DNA of 64,000 nucleotides from Armatimonadota bacterium (GTDB lineage: Bacteria; Armatimonadota; UBA5829; DSUL01). This document shows positions 53,079 through 62,024 of the stretch, one piece after another. Made by a program: the position numbers and the translations under genes. How positions within the stretch are numbered: the first letter of the stretch is position 1; each line of letters starts with the position of its first letter. The stretch spans positions 2,434,162 to 2,498,161 of the forward strand of contig AP024674.1 in the NCBI GenBank assembly GCA_025998755.1, read 5' to 3'. Below the pieces are notes generated by a model. That model searched no databases and had not been told where the DNA came from. It saw nothing but the letters and a program-made list of their open reading frames with translations.

Positions 53079-53876
53079 ATGAGCGTGAAAGGAATCTTGG
53101 ACGATGGGTCTCCTCTTTGCGCGCGCGCCGAGGGCAAGCGTGCAAGCGATATGCCCGTGGATTTCATGGCCTCGCGCGCCAATATCCGCCGGGTCTTCGA
53201 TGACCTGCAGAGGGTAGTGACCCCGAAGGACACCGTGTTCATCCACATCAATGATCACGGCGGTGGATGTCTCACGCGGAGGAGCGGTGGGCTGGAGCCG
53301 AAACTGTACGGCGGACGCATTGACGACAACGACGACGAACTCCTGGACCGCATCTGCGAGAACTCCATTGGAGTGGATCTCAACCGGGATGGTGATCGCC
53401 TGGATTGCGTGAAGGTGGATGAGAGCTTCTCGCTGTGGCAGTCCAGCCCGATGTATGACGACGAATTCGCCGCAGAAGTGGCCAAAGTAACGCATTGCGG
53501 GACGCTGATCCTCATCGCGACCCAGTGTTTCAGCGGCGGCTTCCTGGACGACCTGACAGGACCCGGCCGCATCCTGATGTCCGCCGCCGACGATGTGCAG
53601 ATCAGCCGGGCGCGCAGACCGGACCTGCTCTATAACGAGTTCCCCTTCTGGATCATGGCGGCTCTTGGCGGACAGAAACCGGACGGATCAGGGAGCGTCA
53701 ACGCCGACTCCAACGGAGACGGCCGGGTGAGTCTTGGAGAAGCCTACAACTTCGCCGTCGGAAATGACAGCACCGACGAGACTCCCTGTTTCGAGGACAA
53801 CGACGCCCGCTCATTCGCGCGCGGAGCCATTCCGGCAGGAACCGAGGGAGCGCTGGGCCTGAAGATTTATCTATAG
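53079..53876 (+). CDS. C13 (legumain-like) cysteine peptidase, N-terminally truncated
   Basis: The protein of about 265 residues shows the catalytic dyad of clan CD peptidases: His60 in VFIHINDHGGG and Cys150 in LILIATQCFSGGFLDDL, each preceded by a hydrophobic strand. VDFMASRANIRRVFDDLQRV, VTPKDTVF and MSAADDVQISRARRPDLLY also match bacterial C13 proteins. Two EF-hand-like Ca2+ loops occur (VDLNRDGDRLD and ADSNGDGRVSLGEAY). Family members usually have ~100 more residues and a signal peptide before this point. Here only a short, non-conserved open frame (to 52920) precedes it and it runs into the tamB start on the other strand. It may be a pseudogene remnant. The start is uncertain. Confidence 0.65.
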   Translation: MSVKGILDDGSPLCARAEGKRASDMPVDFMASRANIRRVFDDLQRVVTPKDTVFIHINDHGGGCLTRRSGGLEPKLYGGRIDDNDDELLDRICENSIGVDLNRDGDRLDCVKVDESFSLWQSSPMYDDEFAAEVAKVTHCGTLILIATQCFSGGFLDDLTGPGRILMSAADDVQISRARRPDLLYNEFPFWIMAALGGQKPDGSGSVNADSNGDGRVSLGEAYNFAVGNDSTDETPCFEDNDARSFARGAIPAGTEGALGLKIYL

Positions 53877-53908
53877 GCCTCTCCGAAAAGCGGCTGTGGC
53901 CCCGACTA

Positions 53909-53930
53909 GCGCGGCTTGAGCCGCGCTACT
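53909..53930. repeat. REP-like palindrome, copy 3
   Basis: A perfect 10-bp inverted repeat, TAGCGCGGCT and AGCCGCGCTA with a TG loop, 33 bp after the C13 peptidase gene. The core TAGCGCGGC-N4-GCCGCGC is shared with the element at 6534-6573. The rest of the 252-bp gap holds only the hairpin at 54055-54081. Confidence 0.55.
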
Positions 53931-54054
53931 CCACCCTTGTGGGCCGGACGCCGGCACTGAAAATCCGGCGCCCTGAACCTGTCCCGTCCCTGTGCGCACT
54001 CCTTGTCAGACGGGTCTTGCAAGTGTGCCTGTCCGCACGCCGGCGTAAACACTA

Positions 54055-54081
54055 GCCGCCCCCGCAATTTGCGAGGGCGGC
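54055..54081 (-). terminator. hairpin, possible terminator of the PEP-CTERM gene at 54129-54833
   Basis: GCCGCCC and GGGCGGC with inner CGCA/TGCG pairing form a strong hairpin 47 bp after the stop codon. On the minus strand it is followed by TAGTGTTTA, a poor U-tract, so termination is uncertain. Confidence 0.45.
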
Positions 54082-54128
54082 GATCCCGGCTGTGATAGAA
54101 AACCGCTTCCCGATGTCTGGTCGAAAGG

Positions 54129-54833
54129 TCAGCTCCTCCTGCGGAGCCTCAACAATCCGAGACCTCCCATCCCGGCAAGTGCCCCCAACTGGAAGAACAC
54201 CGGCTCTGGAATGGGGAGGGCATTGCCTTCCAAAAACTCCACCCGCAAGCCTGTGGGATTGCCTGTTCCCTGTCCCGGGGTGCCCCCCCAGGCGAGTGGC
54301 TGGTTCACCACGTGGAACTCAAGGGTATTGACTCCGGCGACAAATCCGCTATTCAGCGTAAACGAATACCAACTGGTGAATGCGCTCTGGGGAATGCTGC
54401 TGACCGGCGTATTGTTCAGGCTGATATTTACGAACATCTGGGCGTTATTATCCGAACTCCACCGCCCTGTGACGACAACGGAGGAAGGCACATACCCGGT
54501 AAGATCCAACTGGTAGCTGTACTTATATGTCCCCGCGTGAGCGGTGGTCTGGCCGTTGACATACGGCCCGATCCACGCCGAGGCGGAAGTGTTCGGCAGC
54601 CAGTTCGGATGGGCGATCATCTTGAGCGCCGTGCTCGGAGATCCGGCCGGCACCGAAAACAGCGTGTAGTGCGGATCGGGCGTGCCGTCTGACAGCACGT
54701 TCTTGGCCGCATCCACACCCGTATTGAACAGCAGATGGGCAAGATTGCCCGTCTGGCCGTATGCCGCCGGCGTACTCACCACGAGGACCGCAGCCAGTAA
54801 GATGAGAAAGCTTGTCCTTTTCATCGTGATCAA
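54129..54833 (-). CDS. PEP-CTERM sorted exported protein, second family
   Basis: The 234-residue protein has a signal peptide (MKRTSFLILLAAVLVVSTPA, cleavage near AYGQT). The C-terminal anchor is IPEPVFFQ, a hydrophobic helix (LGALAGMGGLGLL) and RLRRRS. The ectodomain is beta-rich with galactose-binding-like features (WIGPYVNGQTTAHAGTYKYS, LDLTGYVPSSVVVTGRWSSD, NNAQMFVNISLNNTPVSSIP), as seen in several surface proteins of this class. It is not evidently related to the ectodomain at 25047-26027. The start may be TTG at 54833 (AGGAGG 5 bp upstream) or ATG at 54824. Confidence 0.85.
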   Translation of the reverse strand: MITMKRTSFLILLAAVLVVSTPAAYGQTGNLAHLLFNTGVDAAKNVLSDGTPDPHYTLFSVPAGSPSTALKMIAHPNWLPNTSASAWIGPYVNGQTTAHAGTYKYSYQLDLTGYVPSSVVVTGRWSSDNNAQMFVNISLNNTPVSSIPQSAFTSWYSFTLNSGFVAGVNTLEFHVVNQPLAWGGTPGQGTGNPTGLRVEFLEGNALPIPEPVFFQLGALAGMGGLGLLRLRRRS

Positions 54834-54901
54834 GGATCCCTCCTTTCAGCTCAGGGCGGATACGGAAGCGACCGGGTACCAAGGTTTAGAACAGGCCCGC
54901 T

Positions 54902-54928
54902 GCGGCTGCTTTCCATGCAGCCGCTTTT
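54902..54928 (+). terminator. orphan terminator-like hairpin
   Basis: GCGGCTGC and GCAGCCGC (8-bp stem, 7-nt loop) are followed by TTTT on the plus strand. No plus-strand gene ends nearby, so it may close a short unannotated transcript, or act as a leader hairpin for the minus-strand PEP-CTERM gene. The rest of the 351-bp gap 54834-55184 holds only the promoter listed next. Confidence 0.45.
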
Positions 54929-55100
54929 GGCCTTGCAGGGGACCATCGAGCGCCCGTGCTCCTGACCTAAGCCACAATCAAACCCACGTTCATAGTACCC
55001 ATTACCAGCACGCAGGGCAATGAACGGGCCATGGCAAACAGAGAAATTTCAATGAAAACCTCGCGTACCCTGACGCAAACCGCCCGCTAGGCGCCCAATG

Positions 55101-55129
55101 TTCGCAAATGCACGTCTTTGTGGTATCCT
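55101..55129 (+). promoter_or_regulatory. candidate promoter of the isochorismatase-family gene
   Basis: TTCGCA (55101-55106) and TATCCT (55124-55129) are 17 bp apart, 56 bp before the ATG at 55185. Confidence 0.4.
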
Positions 55130-55184
55130 ATGAACACCCGTTTGAGGTGCCAGGGAGAGCAAAGGAGGCAGCGCAGCGCATTCC

Positions 55185-55751
55185 ATGGGATTCGCCGACG
55201 CATATCTGCTGGAGACCGGTCGCAGCTTGCTGGTCGTCGTGGACCCGCAGACCGCTTTTATGAATGTGATCTTCGAGCCGGAGCGGCTGCGGTCCAACAT
55301 CATCAAGCTTCTGGCAGCGGCAAAGACGCTCCAGATCCCGGTGCTGGCCACCACTCAAAACGCCGAGAAGCTCGGCCCCCTGGATCCCGCCATTGCCGAA
55401 CATCTCCCGGAGGGAACGCCGGTCATCGATAAGATGACCTTCAGCTGCATGGGTAGCACAGCGTTCCGCAACGAACTGGAAAAGCTCTCGGACCGAACCC
55501 AGGCAGTGCTGTGCGGTCTGGAGACGCATGTGTGCATCACCCAGACCGCTCACGATCTTCTCGATGACGGACTGGTGGTCCATCTTGCGGCGGATGCCAT
55601 CAGCTCCCGCACGGAGTGGAACTATCGCTACGGTCTGGAGCGGCTGCGCCACGTCGGAGCCACCGTCTCCTGCACCGAAAGCGTTATCTTCGAGTGGCTT
55701 CGTAGGGCCGGCACTCCCGAGTTCCGCGAAGTCGCGAAATGGCTAAAGTGA
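55185..55751 (+). CDS. isochorismatase-family cysteine hydrolase
   Basis: The 188-residue single-domain hydrolase shows the catalytic triad of the family: Asp in LLVVVDPQTAFM, Lys in PVIDKMTFSCMGS, and the nucleophilic Cys in LCGLETHVCITQTAHDLL. After the Cys the ADAISSRTEWNYRYGLERLR block resembles the YcaC/nicotinamidase-like branch. The substrate is unknown. It is followed by acs after a 143-bp gap and may be expressed on its own. Confidence 0.9.
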   Translation: MGFADAYLLETGRSLLVVVDPQTAFMNVIFEPERLRSNIIKLLAAAKTLQIPVLATTQNAEKLGPLDPAIAEHLPEGTPVIDKMTFSCMGSTAFRNELEKLSDRTQAVLCGLETHVCITQTAHDLLDDGLVVHLAADAISSRTEWNYRYGLERLRHVGATVSCTESVIFEWLRRAGTPEFREVAKWLK

Positions 55752-55894
55752 TCAATCCTCACTGACCGGGGGCATCCCGGACCTGATTTCACCTCCCCGA
55801 AGGCGAACCCGGCCGGGTGGGAATGGTGAAGTAAGAGCGACATGGTCGCAGTATCATGGTGTATCGCGCAACGATGCGCAGAGAGGAGGCAGAA

Positions 55895-57868
55895 GTGGCA
55901 GTAGAGACTCAGGCCATAGAGGCCCTGCTGAAAGAGAACCGGTCCTTTCCTCCCCCGGAGGACTTCGCGCGGCAGGCCAACCTGAACGATCCCGAAATCT
56001 ACACACGGGCGGCAGAGGACCCGGAGGCGTTCTGGGCTGATGTGGCCCGGGGGCTGGACTGGTTCCGGCCCTGGGAGCAGGTGCTGCACTGGGAGGTGCC
56101 ATTCGCCAAGTGGTTCGTGGGCGGCAAGCTGAATGCGTGCTACAACTGCGTGGACCGGCACGTGCGGACCGCCCGGCGCAACAAGGCGGCCATCATCTGG
56201 GAAGGCGAAAACGGCGAGAGCCGCGTGCTCACCTACTGGGACCTTTACCGCGAAGTCAACCGATTTGCCAGCGTGCTGCGGGAGCATTTCGGCATCCGCA
56301 AAGGAGACCGGGTCTGCATCTATATGCCGATGGTGCCCGAGCTGCCCATCGCTATGCTGGCCTGCGCGCGGATCGGGGCGGTGCATACGGTGGTATTCGG
56401 CGGCTTCTCGGCGGAATCGCTCAAGGAGCGCATCAACGACTGCCAGTGCCGCCTGGTGATCACCGCTGACGGCGGCTACCGCCGCGGAACGGTCATCCCC
56501 CTGAAGCGCAGCGTGGACGAGGCCCTCCAGGAGTGCCCCAGCGTGGAAGGCGTGGTGGTGGTGCGCAGGCTGGGGCTTGGTCTGACAGACGCCACCTTCA
56601 CCCACATGCAGGAGGTGCGCGACCACTGGTGGCACAGGGTCGTCGAGGACGTCAGCCCTCGCTCCGATTGCGAGGAGATGGACTCGGAGGATCTGCTGTT
56701 CATCCTATACACATCTGGGAGCACCGGGAAGCCCAAGGGTATCGTCCACACAACAGGAGGCTACCTGACCGGCGTCTACGCCACCACAAAGTGGGTGTTC
56801 GACCTGAAGGAGGAAGATGTCTTCTGGTGCACGGCGGACTGTGGGTGGGTGACCGGGCACAGCTATCTGGTCTACGGCCCGCTGGCCAACGGCGCGACAA
56901 TCGTGATGTATGAGGGCGCGCCGGACTTCCCCGACCGCGACCGGTTCTGGACCATCTGTGAGAAGTATGGCGTCACGGTGTTCTACACCGCCCCTACCGC
57001 CATCCGCGCCTTCATGAAGTGGGGCACGGAGCACGTGGAAAAGCACGATCTCTCCACGCTCAGGCTCATCGGGTCGGTGGGAGAGCCCATCAACCCGGAA
57101 GCGTGGATGTGGTACCACCAGAACATCGGGGGCGGACGCTGCCCCGTGGTGGACACCTGGTGGCAGACCGAGACCGGGCACATCCTGATCAGTCCTCTGC
57201 CCGGCATTACCACTACGCGTCCGGGCTCCGCGACTTTCCCGCTGCCCGGCATAGAGGCGGACGTTGTGGACGAGGCAGGCCAGTCCGTGCCGCTGGGAGG
57301 AGGCGGCTATCTGGTGCTCAAGCGGCCCTGGCCGGGGATGCTGCGCGGACTGTACGGGGATCCGGAGCGCTACCGGGAGGTCTACTGGTCGCGATACGGC
57401 ACGATGTATTTCGCCGGAGACGGAGCCAAACGCGACGAAGATGGCTACTTCTGGCTGCTGGGACGGGTGGATGACGTTATGAACGTCGCTGGACACCGCA
57501 TCAGCACCATGGAGGTGGAAAGCGCACTGGTGGATCATCCTGCCGTGGCCGAGGCGGCGGTCATCGGGAAGCACCACGACCTTAAGGGTCAGGCCATCGC
57601 GGCCTTCGTTACGGTGAAGGACGGGTTCAAGGCCGGCGCGGAGCTTCAGGACGAGCTGAAGGAGCACGTGGTCAAGAAGATTGGAGCCATCAGCCGCCCG
57701 GATGACATCATCTTCACATCGGAGCTCCCGAAGACCCGTTCCGGTAAGATCATGCGCCGGTTGCTCCGGGATATCGCCGAGGGCCGGGCGCTGGGCGACA
57801 CGACGACTCTGGCAGACCCGAACGTGGTGGCGATGTTGCGCGAGCGCTACGAAGAGGAGGGCGGCTAG
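55895..57868 (+). CDS. acs: acetyl-CoA synthetase (AMP-forming)
   Basis: The 657-residue enzyme activates acetate through acetyl-AMP. Motifs in order: [37 protein letters not shown], the P-loop [75 protein letters not shown] and the C-terminal Lys in [16 protein letters not shown], the residue acetylated in other bacteria. The GTG at 55895 is favoured by AGGAGG 6 bp upstream; the frame opens earlier at 55856. Confidence 0.96.
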   Translation: MAVETQAIEALLKENRSFPPPEDFARQANLNDPEIYTRAAEDPEAFWADVARGLDWFRPWEQVLHWEVPFAKWFVGGKLNACYNCVDRHVRTARRNKAAIIWEGENGESRVLTYWDLYREVNRFASVLREHFGIRKGDRVCIYMPMVPELPIAMLACARIGAVHTVVFGGFSAESLKERINDCQCRLVITADGGYRRGTVIPLKRSVDEALQECPSVEGVVVVRRLGLGLTDATFTHMQEVRDHWWHRVVEDVSPRSDCEEMDSEDLLFILYTSGSTGKPKGIVHTTGGYLTGVYATTKWVFDLKEEDVFWCTADCGWVTGHSYLVYGPLANGATIVMYEGAPDFPDRDRFWTICEKYGVTVFYTAPTAIRAFMKWGTEHVEKHDLSTLRLIGSVGEPINPEAWMWYHQNIGGGRCPVVDTWWQTETGHILISPLPGITTTRPGSATFPLPGIEADVVDEAGQSVPLGGGGYLVLKRPWPGMLRGLYGDPERYREVYWSRYGTMYFAGDGAKRDEDGYFWLLGRVDDVMNVAGHRISTMEVESALVDHPAVAEAAVIGKHHDLKGQAIAAFVTVKDGFKAGAELQDELKEHVVKKIGAISRPDDIIFTSELPKTRSGKIMRRLLRDIAEGRALGDTTTLADPNVVAMLRERYEEEGG

Positions 57869-57917
57869 GGCCGGGTTTGGCCCGCTCCCGGCCAGGGGAA
57901 AGACAGTCAACGGGCGA

Positions 57918-57948
57918 GCGGCCCGCCCCGGAAGGAAGGGCGGGCCGC
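57918..57948. repeat. long GC-rich inverted repeat between acs and sucC
   Basis: GCGGCCCGCCC (57918-57928) and GGGCGGGCCGC (57938-57948) form an 11-bp perfect stem. It is not followed by T residues on the plus strand, so it is not a typical terminator; it may stabilise or separate the acs and sucC messages. Confidence 0.55.
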
Positions 57949-57989
57949 TGCCGCAAAAGAAGACGAAACTCAAGAACGGAAAGCGCGCG

Positions 57990-59123
57990 ATGAAGATCCA
58001 CGAATATCAGGCGAAACAGGTGCTGAGGCGTTACGGGGCCCCAGCTCCGGATGGTGCGGTCTGCGAGACCCCCGAAGACGCTCGCGAGCACGCGGCGGCT
58101 CTTGGAGCGCCGGTGGTCATCAAGGCTCAGGTGCACGTGGGCGGCAGAGGCAAAGCGGGCGGCGTGAAGGTGGCCCGGACACCGGAGGAAGCCTTCAATG
58201 CCGCAGGTGCCATCCTGGGGATGGACATCAAAGGGCTGACTGTGCGCAAGGTGCTGGTGGAGCCCGCGCTGGATATCCGGGAAGAGTACTATCTGGGGAT
58301 TGCGCTGGACCGGGCCTCCCAGCGAAACACGGTCATCGTGAGCGCGGCGGGCGGGGTGGACATCGAGGAGGTGGCGGAGAAGACCCCTGAGAAGATCGCC
58401 CGGCATTCCGTGGATCCGGTTGTCGGCTTCCGGAGCTGGCACGCTCTGGACGTGGCAAAGCGCGGGGGCATACCGGCAGGGGTTCTGCAGGGGGCCGTGG
58501 ATCTGCTTCAGAAGCTGATGCAGGCATATCTGGAATCGGACGCCGTGCTGGCCGAAGTGAATCCTCTGGCGCTCACCGAGGAGGGCGAGCTGGTGGCGGC
58601 GGACGCCAAGATGGTGATAGACGACAACGCCCTGTTCCGCCAACAGGAGCTCGCCGCGCTGCGGGAGGATGAGGGGGAAGACCCAATTGAGGCGGAAGCG
58701 CGGCGCCGGGGCATCCAGTATGTGCGACTGGAGGGGGATATTGGGGTCATCGGAAACGGTGCGGGGCTAGTGATGGCGACCATTGACGAGGTCCGCATGG
58801 CCGGAGGAAAAGCGGCCAACTTTCTGGACATCGGCGGAGGAGCCAGAGCTGAGCTGGTCCGCAACGCCCTGGAGATCGTGCTGCTGGATCCGCGTGTGCG
58901 CTGTGTCTTCTTCAACGTCTTCGGCGGCATCACTCGCGGGGACGAGGTGGCCCGGGGGATCCTGGCAGCCCGCGAAGGTTTGGATGTCCGTGTCCCGATG
59001 GTCATCCGTCTTGCGGGAACGGAGGCCGAGGCGGGCAGGAAACTGCTGGATGGCTCCGGCCTGATCCCGGCGGAGACCATGCAGGAAGCCGCGGCCAAGG
59101 CGGTGGAACTGGCGCGCGCCTGA
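57990..59123 (+). CDS. sucC: succinyl-CoA synthetase (ADP-forming) beta subunit
   Basis: The 377-residue ATP-grasp subunit begins MKIHEYQAKQVLRRYGAP. It shows VVIKAQVHVGGRGKAGGVKV, EYYLGIALDRASQRNTVIVS, LAEVNPLALTEEGELVAADA, KMVIDDNALFRQQELA, and the C-terminal phosphohistidine-partner region GGKAANFLDIGGGA and VFFNVFGGITRGDEVARGI. It would form succinyl-CoA synthetase with SucD. The sucD gene, normally next, is absent: a DUF5069 gene follows instead. The frame opens upstream at 57681 inside acs but only the ATG at 57990 fits the family. Confidence 0.95.
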   Translation: MKIHEYQAKQVLRRYGAPAPDGAVCETPEDAREHAAALGAPVVIKAQVHVGGRGKAGGVKVARTPEEAFNAAGAILGMDIKGLTVRKVLVEPALDIREEYYLGIALDRASQRNTVIVSAAGGVDIEEVAEKTPEKIARHSVDPVVGFRSWHALDVAKRGGIPAGVLQGAVDLLQKLMQAYLESDAVLAEVNPLALTEEGELVAADAKMVIDDNALFRQQELAALREDEGEDPIEAEARRRGIQYVRLEGDIGVIGNGAGLVMATIDEVRMAGGKAANFLDIGGGARAELVRNALEIVLLDPRVRCVFFNVFGGITRGDEVARGILAAREGLDVRVPMVIRLAGTEAEAGRKLLDGSGLIPAETMQEAAAKAVELARA

Positions 59124-59216
59124 AGCCTGTTTGGGATGAGACGGCAGACCGTCCTCTGTTAGCGAACACGGTTTGAAGCCCACCCAATCAGGGGAGATCT
59201 GAGGAGGAGATCCGCA

Positions 59217-59657
59217 TTGAACAACGCACCCGATCTTACCAAGACATTTCCACGCAGCCCGGCCGAGGAGCTGGGCGGCTATGTGCTGCTGGCGCGCATC
59301 GTGGATAAGTGCCGCGCAACCATTGCGGGCACAAACGGGGAGTACAACTTCAACTGCCCGCTGGATCGACAGTTCTTCGACTTCACGGGGATAGACGCGG
59401 AAGAGTTCCGGCAGTTCGTCGCGTCCGGGGCGCAAGATGAAGAGATCGCCCACTGGGTACGCGAGCGGGACTCTGCCCATTCGGACAGCGAGATCCTTAC
59501 CTGGTGCTACGAGCAGCGCACGCGGGAACCCCGCACCGCGCAGGAGAAGGCTCTTTACGAGAGGCTGAGGCGGATGTTCGCCCCGGCTTTCGGACACATC
59601 CGCACCTGGTTCGAGCTGCTAGACGCCGAGGAGGGACGCATCCCGGCTGTGAAGTGA
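59217..59657 (+). CDS. DUF5069 domain protein
   Basis: The 146-residue protein matches the DUF5069 family: DLTKTFPRSPAEELGGYVLL, ARIVDKCRATIAGTNGEYNF, CPLDRQFFDFTGIDAEEFRQ and FELLDAEEGRIP. No function is established. It is small, soluble and without signal. The TTG at 59217 has GAGGAGGAG about 8 bp upstream. It may be co-transcribed with sucC (93-bp gap). Confidence 0.85.
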   Translation: MNNAPDLTKTFPRSPAEELGGYVLLARIVDKCRATIAGTNGEYNFNCPLDRQFFDFTGIDAEEFRQFVASGAQDEEIAHWVRERDSAHSDSEILTWCYEQRTREPRTAQEKALYERLRRMFAPAFGHIRTWFELLDAEEGRIPAVK

Positions 59658-59681
59658 GCTGCCCCGGGGTGGCCGGTTGAC

Positions 59682-59972
59682 TCAGAGCGAGCTGACAACG
59701 GCAAACTCGCCGAACTCGCCGGTCGGCTCGCTCCAATACTCTTCCACCACCTCCACCCGCGCGGAGCGCGGTCCCTGCCAGAGAGCCGAGATGAACTGCT
59801 CCAGAGCATCCTTCGAGCCCTCGGCCACCACCTCCACGCTTCCGTCCGGCAGATTGGCCACGCGGCCATCCAGGTGGAGGCCGATGGCCGCCATCTGAAC
59901 GAAATAGCGGTATCCGACGCCCTGCACGCGCCCCTTGACGATCGCCCTAAGCCTCTTCTCCGGTCCACTCAT
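59682..59972 (-). CDS. acyP: acylphosphatase
   Basis: The 96-residue alpha/beta protein hydrolyses acyl phosphates such as acetyl phosphate and 1,3-bisphosphoglycerate. The signature [20 protein letters not shown] carries the catalytic Arg (GVGYR), and the conserved Asn lies in [19 protein letters not shown]. It overlaps the end of the upstream helical gene by 26 bp. Acetyl-phosphate turnover could link it to acs nearby, but they are on opposite strands. Confidence 0.93.
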   Translation of the reverse strand: MSGPEKRLRAIVKGRVQGVGYRYFVQMAAIGLHLDGRVANLPDGSVEVVAEGSKDALEQFISALWQGPRSARVEVVEEYWSEPTGEFGEFAVVSSL

Positions 59973-60357
59973 CTTCCTGATGCCTTCCCCAGGGATGCCT
60001 GCGCGTCCTTCTTCCAGGATACCTGAGATTGGGATCGGAAGGCTCCTTCCGGCCGCCCGTCACGCTCAGGCAGTCCATCAGCGCAACAGCCCGGGCGATC
60101 AACTCCTTCTGGGCGGTGAGCACGGAGACCTGCGCGAGGGACTCGTGCTCGATCTCGCGGGCTTGCAGCAATCTGACGGCCGCTTTCTCCAGTTTGTGCC
60201 ACTGGTAGAGACACGGCAGGGATTCCTGCTGTTCCCCCGCCTCCTCCATGCGGCGGGCGAACTCGACGGCAGTGCGACTGAGCTCCGTGACCGTCGAGTC
60301 CAGGAGCTCCAGCACCTCCTCCGCCGGAAGCAGCGGTTTTTTCGGTCCGTGCGGCAT
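59947..60357 (-). CDS. hypothetical small helical protein
   Basis: I do not recognise this 136-residue protein. It is largely helical ([57 protein letters not shown]), probably a helical bundle, with a basic disordered tail rich in Arg, His and Pro. No signal peptide or membrane helix is seen. The ATG at 60357 has GGAGG 9 bp upstream; an ATG 9 bp earlier abuts the Shine-Dalgarno sequence. It shares a transcript with the acylphosphatase gene. Confidence 0.6.
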   Translation of the reverse strand: MPHGPKKPLLPAEEVLELLDSTVTELSRTAVEFARRMEEAGEQQESLPCLYQWHKLEKAAVRLLQAREIEHESLAQVSVLTAQKELIARAVALMDCLSVTGGRKEPSDPNLRYPGRRTRRHPWGRHQEDEWTGEEA

Positions 60358-60444
60358 GCCTTCCATCCTCCCCCTCCCGTCCCGCTTTCAGACAGGATAC
60401 CCCTCTTGCAGGACAGCCGGCATAGTGGAAGCAGCATACAGAAC

Positions 60445-60468
60445 GAAGGAGCGGCCCTTTTGGGCCGC
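60445..60468 (-). terminator. terminator-like hairpin after the Gfo/Idh/MocA gene
   Basis: GCGGCCC and GGGCCGC (7-bp stem, TTTT loop) lie 30 bp after the oxidoreductase stop; on the minus strand TCCTTCGTTC follows. The U-tract is imperfect. Confidence 0.4.
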
Positions 60469-60497
60469 CCTCGGAAAGACACCGCCGCTCGGCGGGA

Positions 60498-61658
60498 TCA
60501 ATACTCCACAGCCACCCACTGCCCGCTCTTGCTAGACTTCAGGACAGCCTCCACGATGGCGATCTCATTGTGGCCGTCCACGAATGTGGGAAACGGGATG
60601 TCTCCACTCAAAGGATCCCTCCCTTCGGCCACAAACGTGTAGAACGCCTTCATGAAGTTCTTCAGGCCGTCGGGATACCCCTCCGGATGCCCACCCGGAT
60701 AGCTGACGCACTTCTTCGTCTCGTCTGCCAAAAGCGACGGGTCGCGCATCAGAATGCGGTTCTCGCCCTCCCGGCTGCCGATCCAGAGCCGCTCCGGATC
60801 CTCCTGATCGAAGGCGAACGCGGCGGTCTCACAGTCTATCTCATAGTACAGGCGGTTCTTGCGGCCGGCGGCCACCTGGCATACCGTGAAGGTTCCTCGG
60901 GTCCCGCCCTCCATCTCGAAGAGCACTGTCCCGTAGTCCTCGGTGGTTACGTCCACCGGCTCGTAATCCTCCGGCTTTAGCTCCTTGCCGGCATAAGTCT
61001 CCACAGCCTTCTTGGGCTTCATCCTTTGCTTGTGGATGACCGCCAGATCCGCAAAGACACGGGTGATCTTCCGTCCGGTGATGAACATCAACAGGTCGCA
61101 CCAGTGACTGCCCACATCCGCCACGGCACGGCTCTCGCCTCCCGCGTCCGGCTCGATGCGCCAGTTGTAGTCCGTCGGCAGAAGCAGCCAGTCCTGCAGG
61201 TAGCTGCCTGTGATGACAAGCGGGCGGCCGTACTGGCCGCTCTGAACCCGGATGCGCGCCTCCTGGTTCAACGGGTAGAACCGGTAGTTGAAGTCCACCG
61301 CATTGACCTTGCCGGTCTTCCGGGCCAGCTCCACCAGCTCGGAAGACTCCTTGCTGTTCATGGCAAGAGGCTTCTCGCAGAAGACGTGCTTGCCCGCCTC
61401 CAGCGCTTCCTTTGCCTGGGGATAGTGCAGGGTGTTGGGCGTGCAGATGTGCACCACCTCGATGGACGGATCGTCCAGCAGGGCGCGATAGTCGCCGTAA
61501 GCCTTTTCGATGGACAGTTGAGCGGCCTTGGCATCCGCGGTGGCCTGGTCCATCTCCGCGAGGGCGGCCATCTCCACGAAGCCGAGCCGCCGCGCGGCCT
61601 CAACGTGCGCAGGCCCGATGAACCCGGTGCCGATGATTCCAGCCTTTACTTTTCGCAT
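60498..61658 (-). CDS. Gfo/Idh/MocA-family sugar oxidoreductase
   Basis: The 386-residue NAD(P)-dependent oxidoreductase has an N-terminal Rossmann domain (VKAGIIGTGFIGPAHVEAAR, IEVVHICTPNTLHYPQAKEA) with the catalytic EKPLAMN motif (HVFCEKPLA). A C-terminal alpha/beta substrate domain follows (GSYLQDWLLLPTDYNWRIEP, VADVGSHWCDLLMFITGRKI). It probably oxidises a sugar or inositol-type substrate, and lies head-to-head with a glycosidase-like gene, which may supply that sugar. The ATG at 61658 has GGGAGAG 8 bp upstream; the much longer open frame upstream is not coding. Confidence 0.93.
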   Translation of the reverse strand: MRKVKAGIIGTGFIGPAHVEAARRLGFVEMAALAEMDQATADAKAAQLSIEKAYGDYRALLDDPSIEVVHICTPNTLHYPQAKEALEAGKHVFCEKPLAMNSKESSELVELARKTGKVNAVDFNYRFYPLNQEARIRVQSGQYGRPLVITGSYLQDWLLLPTDYNWRIEPDAGGESRAVADVGSHWCDLLMFITGRKITRVFADLAVIHKQRMKPKKAVETYAGKELKPEDYEPVDVTTEDYGTVLFEMEGGTRGTFTVCQVAAGRKNRLYYEIDCETAAFAFDQEDPERLWIGSREGENRILMRDPSLLADETKKCVSYPGGHPEGYPDGLKNFMKAFYTFVAEGRDPLSGDIPFPTFVDGHNEIAIVEAVLKSSKSGQWVAVEY

Positions 61659-61775
61659 TGCAGACTCTCCCGGAAGAAAACGTTGCCAGCGCATTGTTCG
61701 CCGGACACCCTCCGCAGACCTGCGTCGGACATTCGGGGGTTGTCGTCCAATGACCAGCGGCGGTGGAAGCTGAAA

Positions 61776-61787
61776 GTGATCGATCAC
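61776..61787. promoter_or_regulatory. palindrome in the divergent intergenic region, possible operator
   Basis: A perfect 12-bp palindrome GTGATCGATCAC lies in the 366-bp gap (61659-62024) between the oxidoreductase and the glycosidase-like gene. The length and symmetry fit a repressor site, but it could occur by chance. I find no clear promoter elsewhere in the gap. Confidence 0.3.
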
Positions 61788-62024
61788 GAGCTTGAAGAGG
61801 GTGGCTTCCGGGCAGATGCGCCGGCCAGTGCGGTATGCGCCACTCCGGGGAAACGATGACAGAGCTTGTGTGGCCGACCTCCGTCTTCGTTTTGTCAGGC
61901 GCGGCGCGTTGGCGTCCGGACCGTGCCGGGTGTCCGCAAAGCAGATCGGCAGTCCATAATGCAGACGCGTTTCGCCCGGGCTCGATGGGACACTTCCGGG
62001 CGCGCGAAGGAGAGACCTGCATCC

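Noticed and set aside
57918-57948. Rho-independent terminator between acs and sucC
   Set aside because: The stem is strong but no T-run follows on the plus strand; kept only as an inverted repeat.
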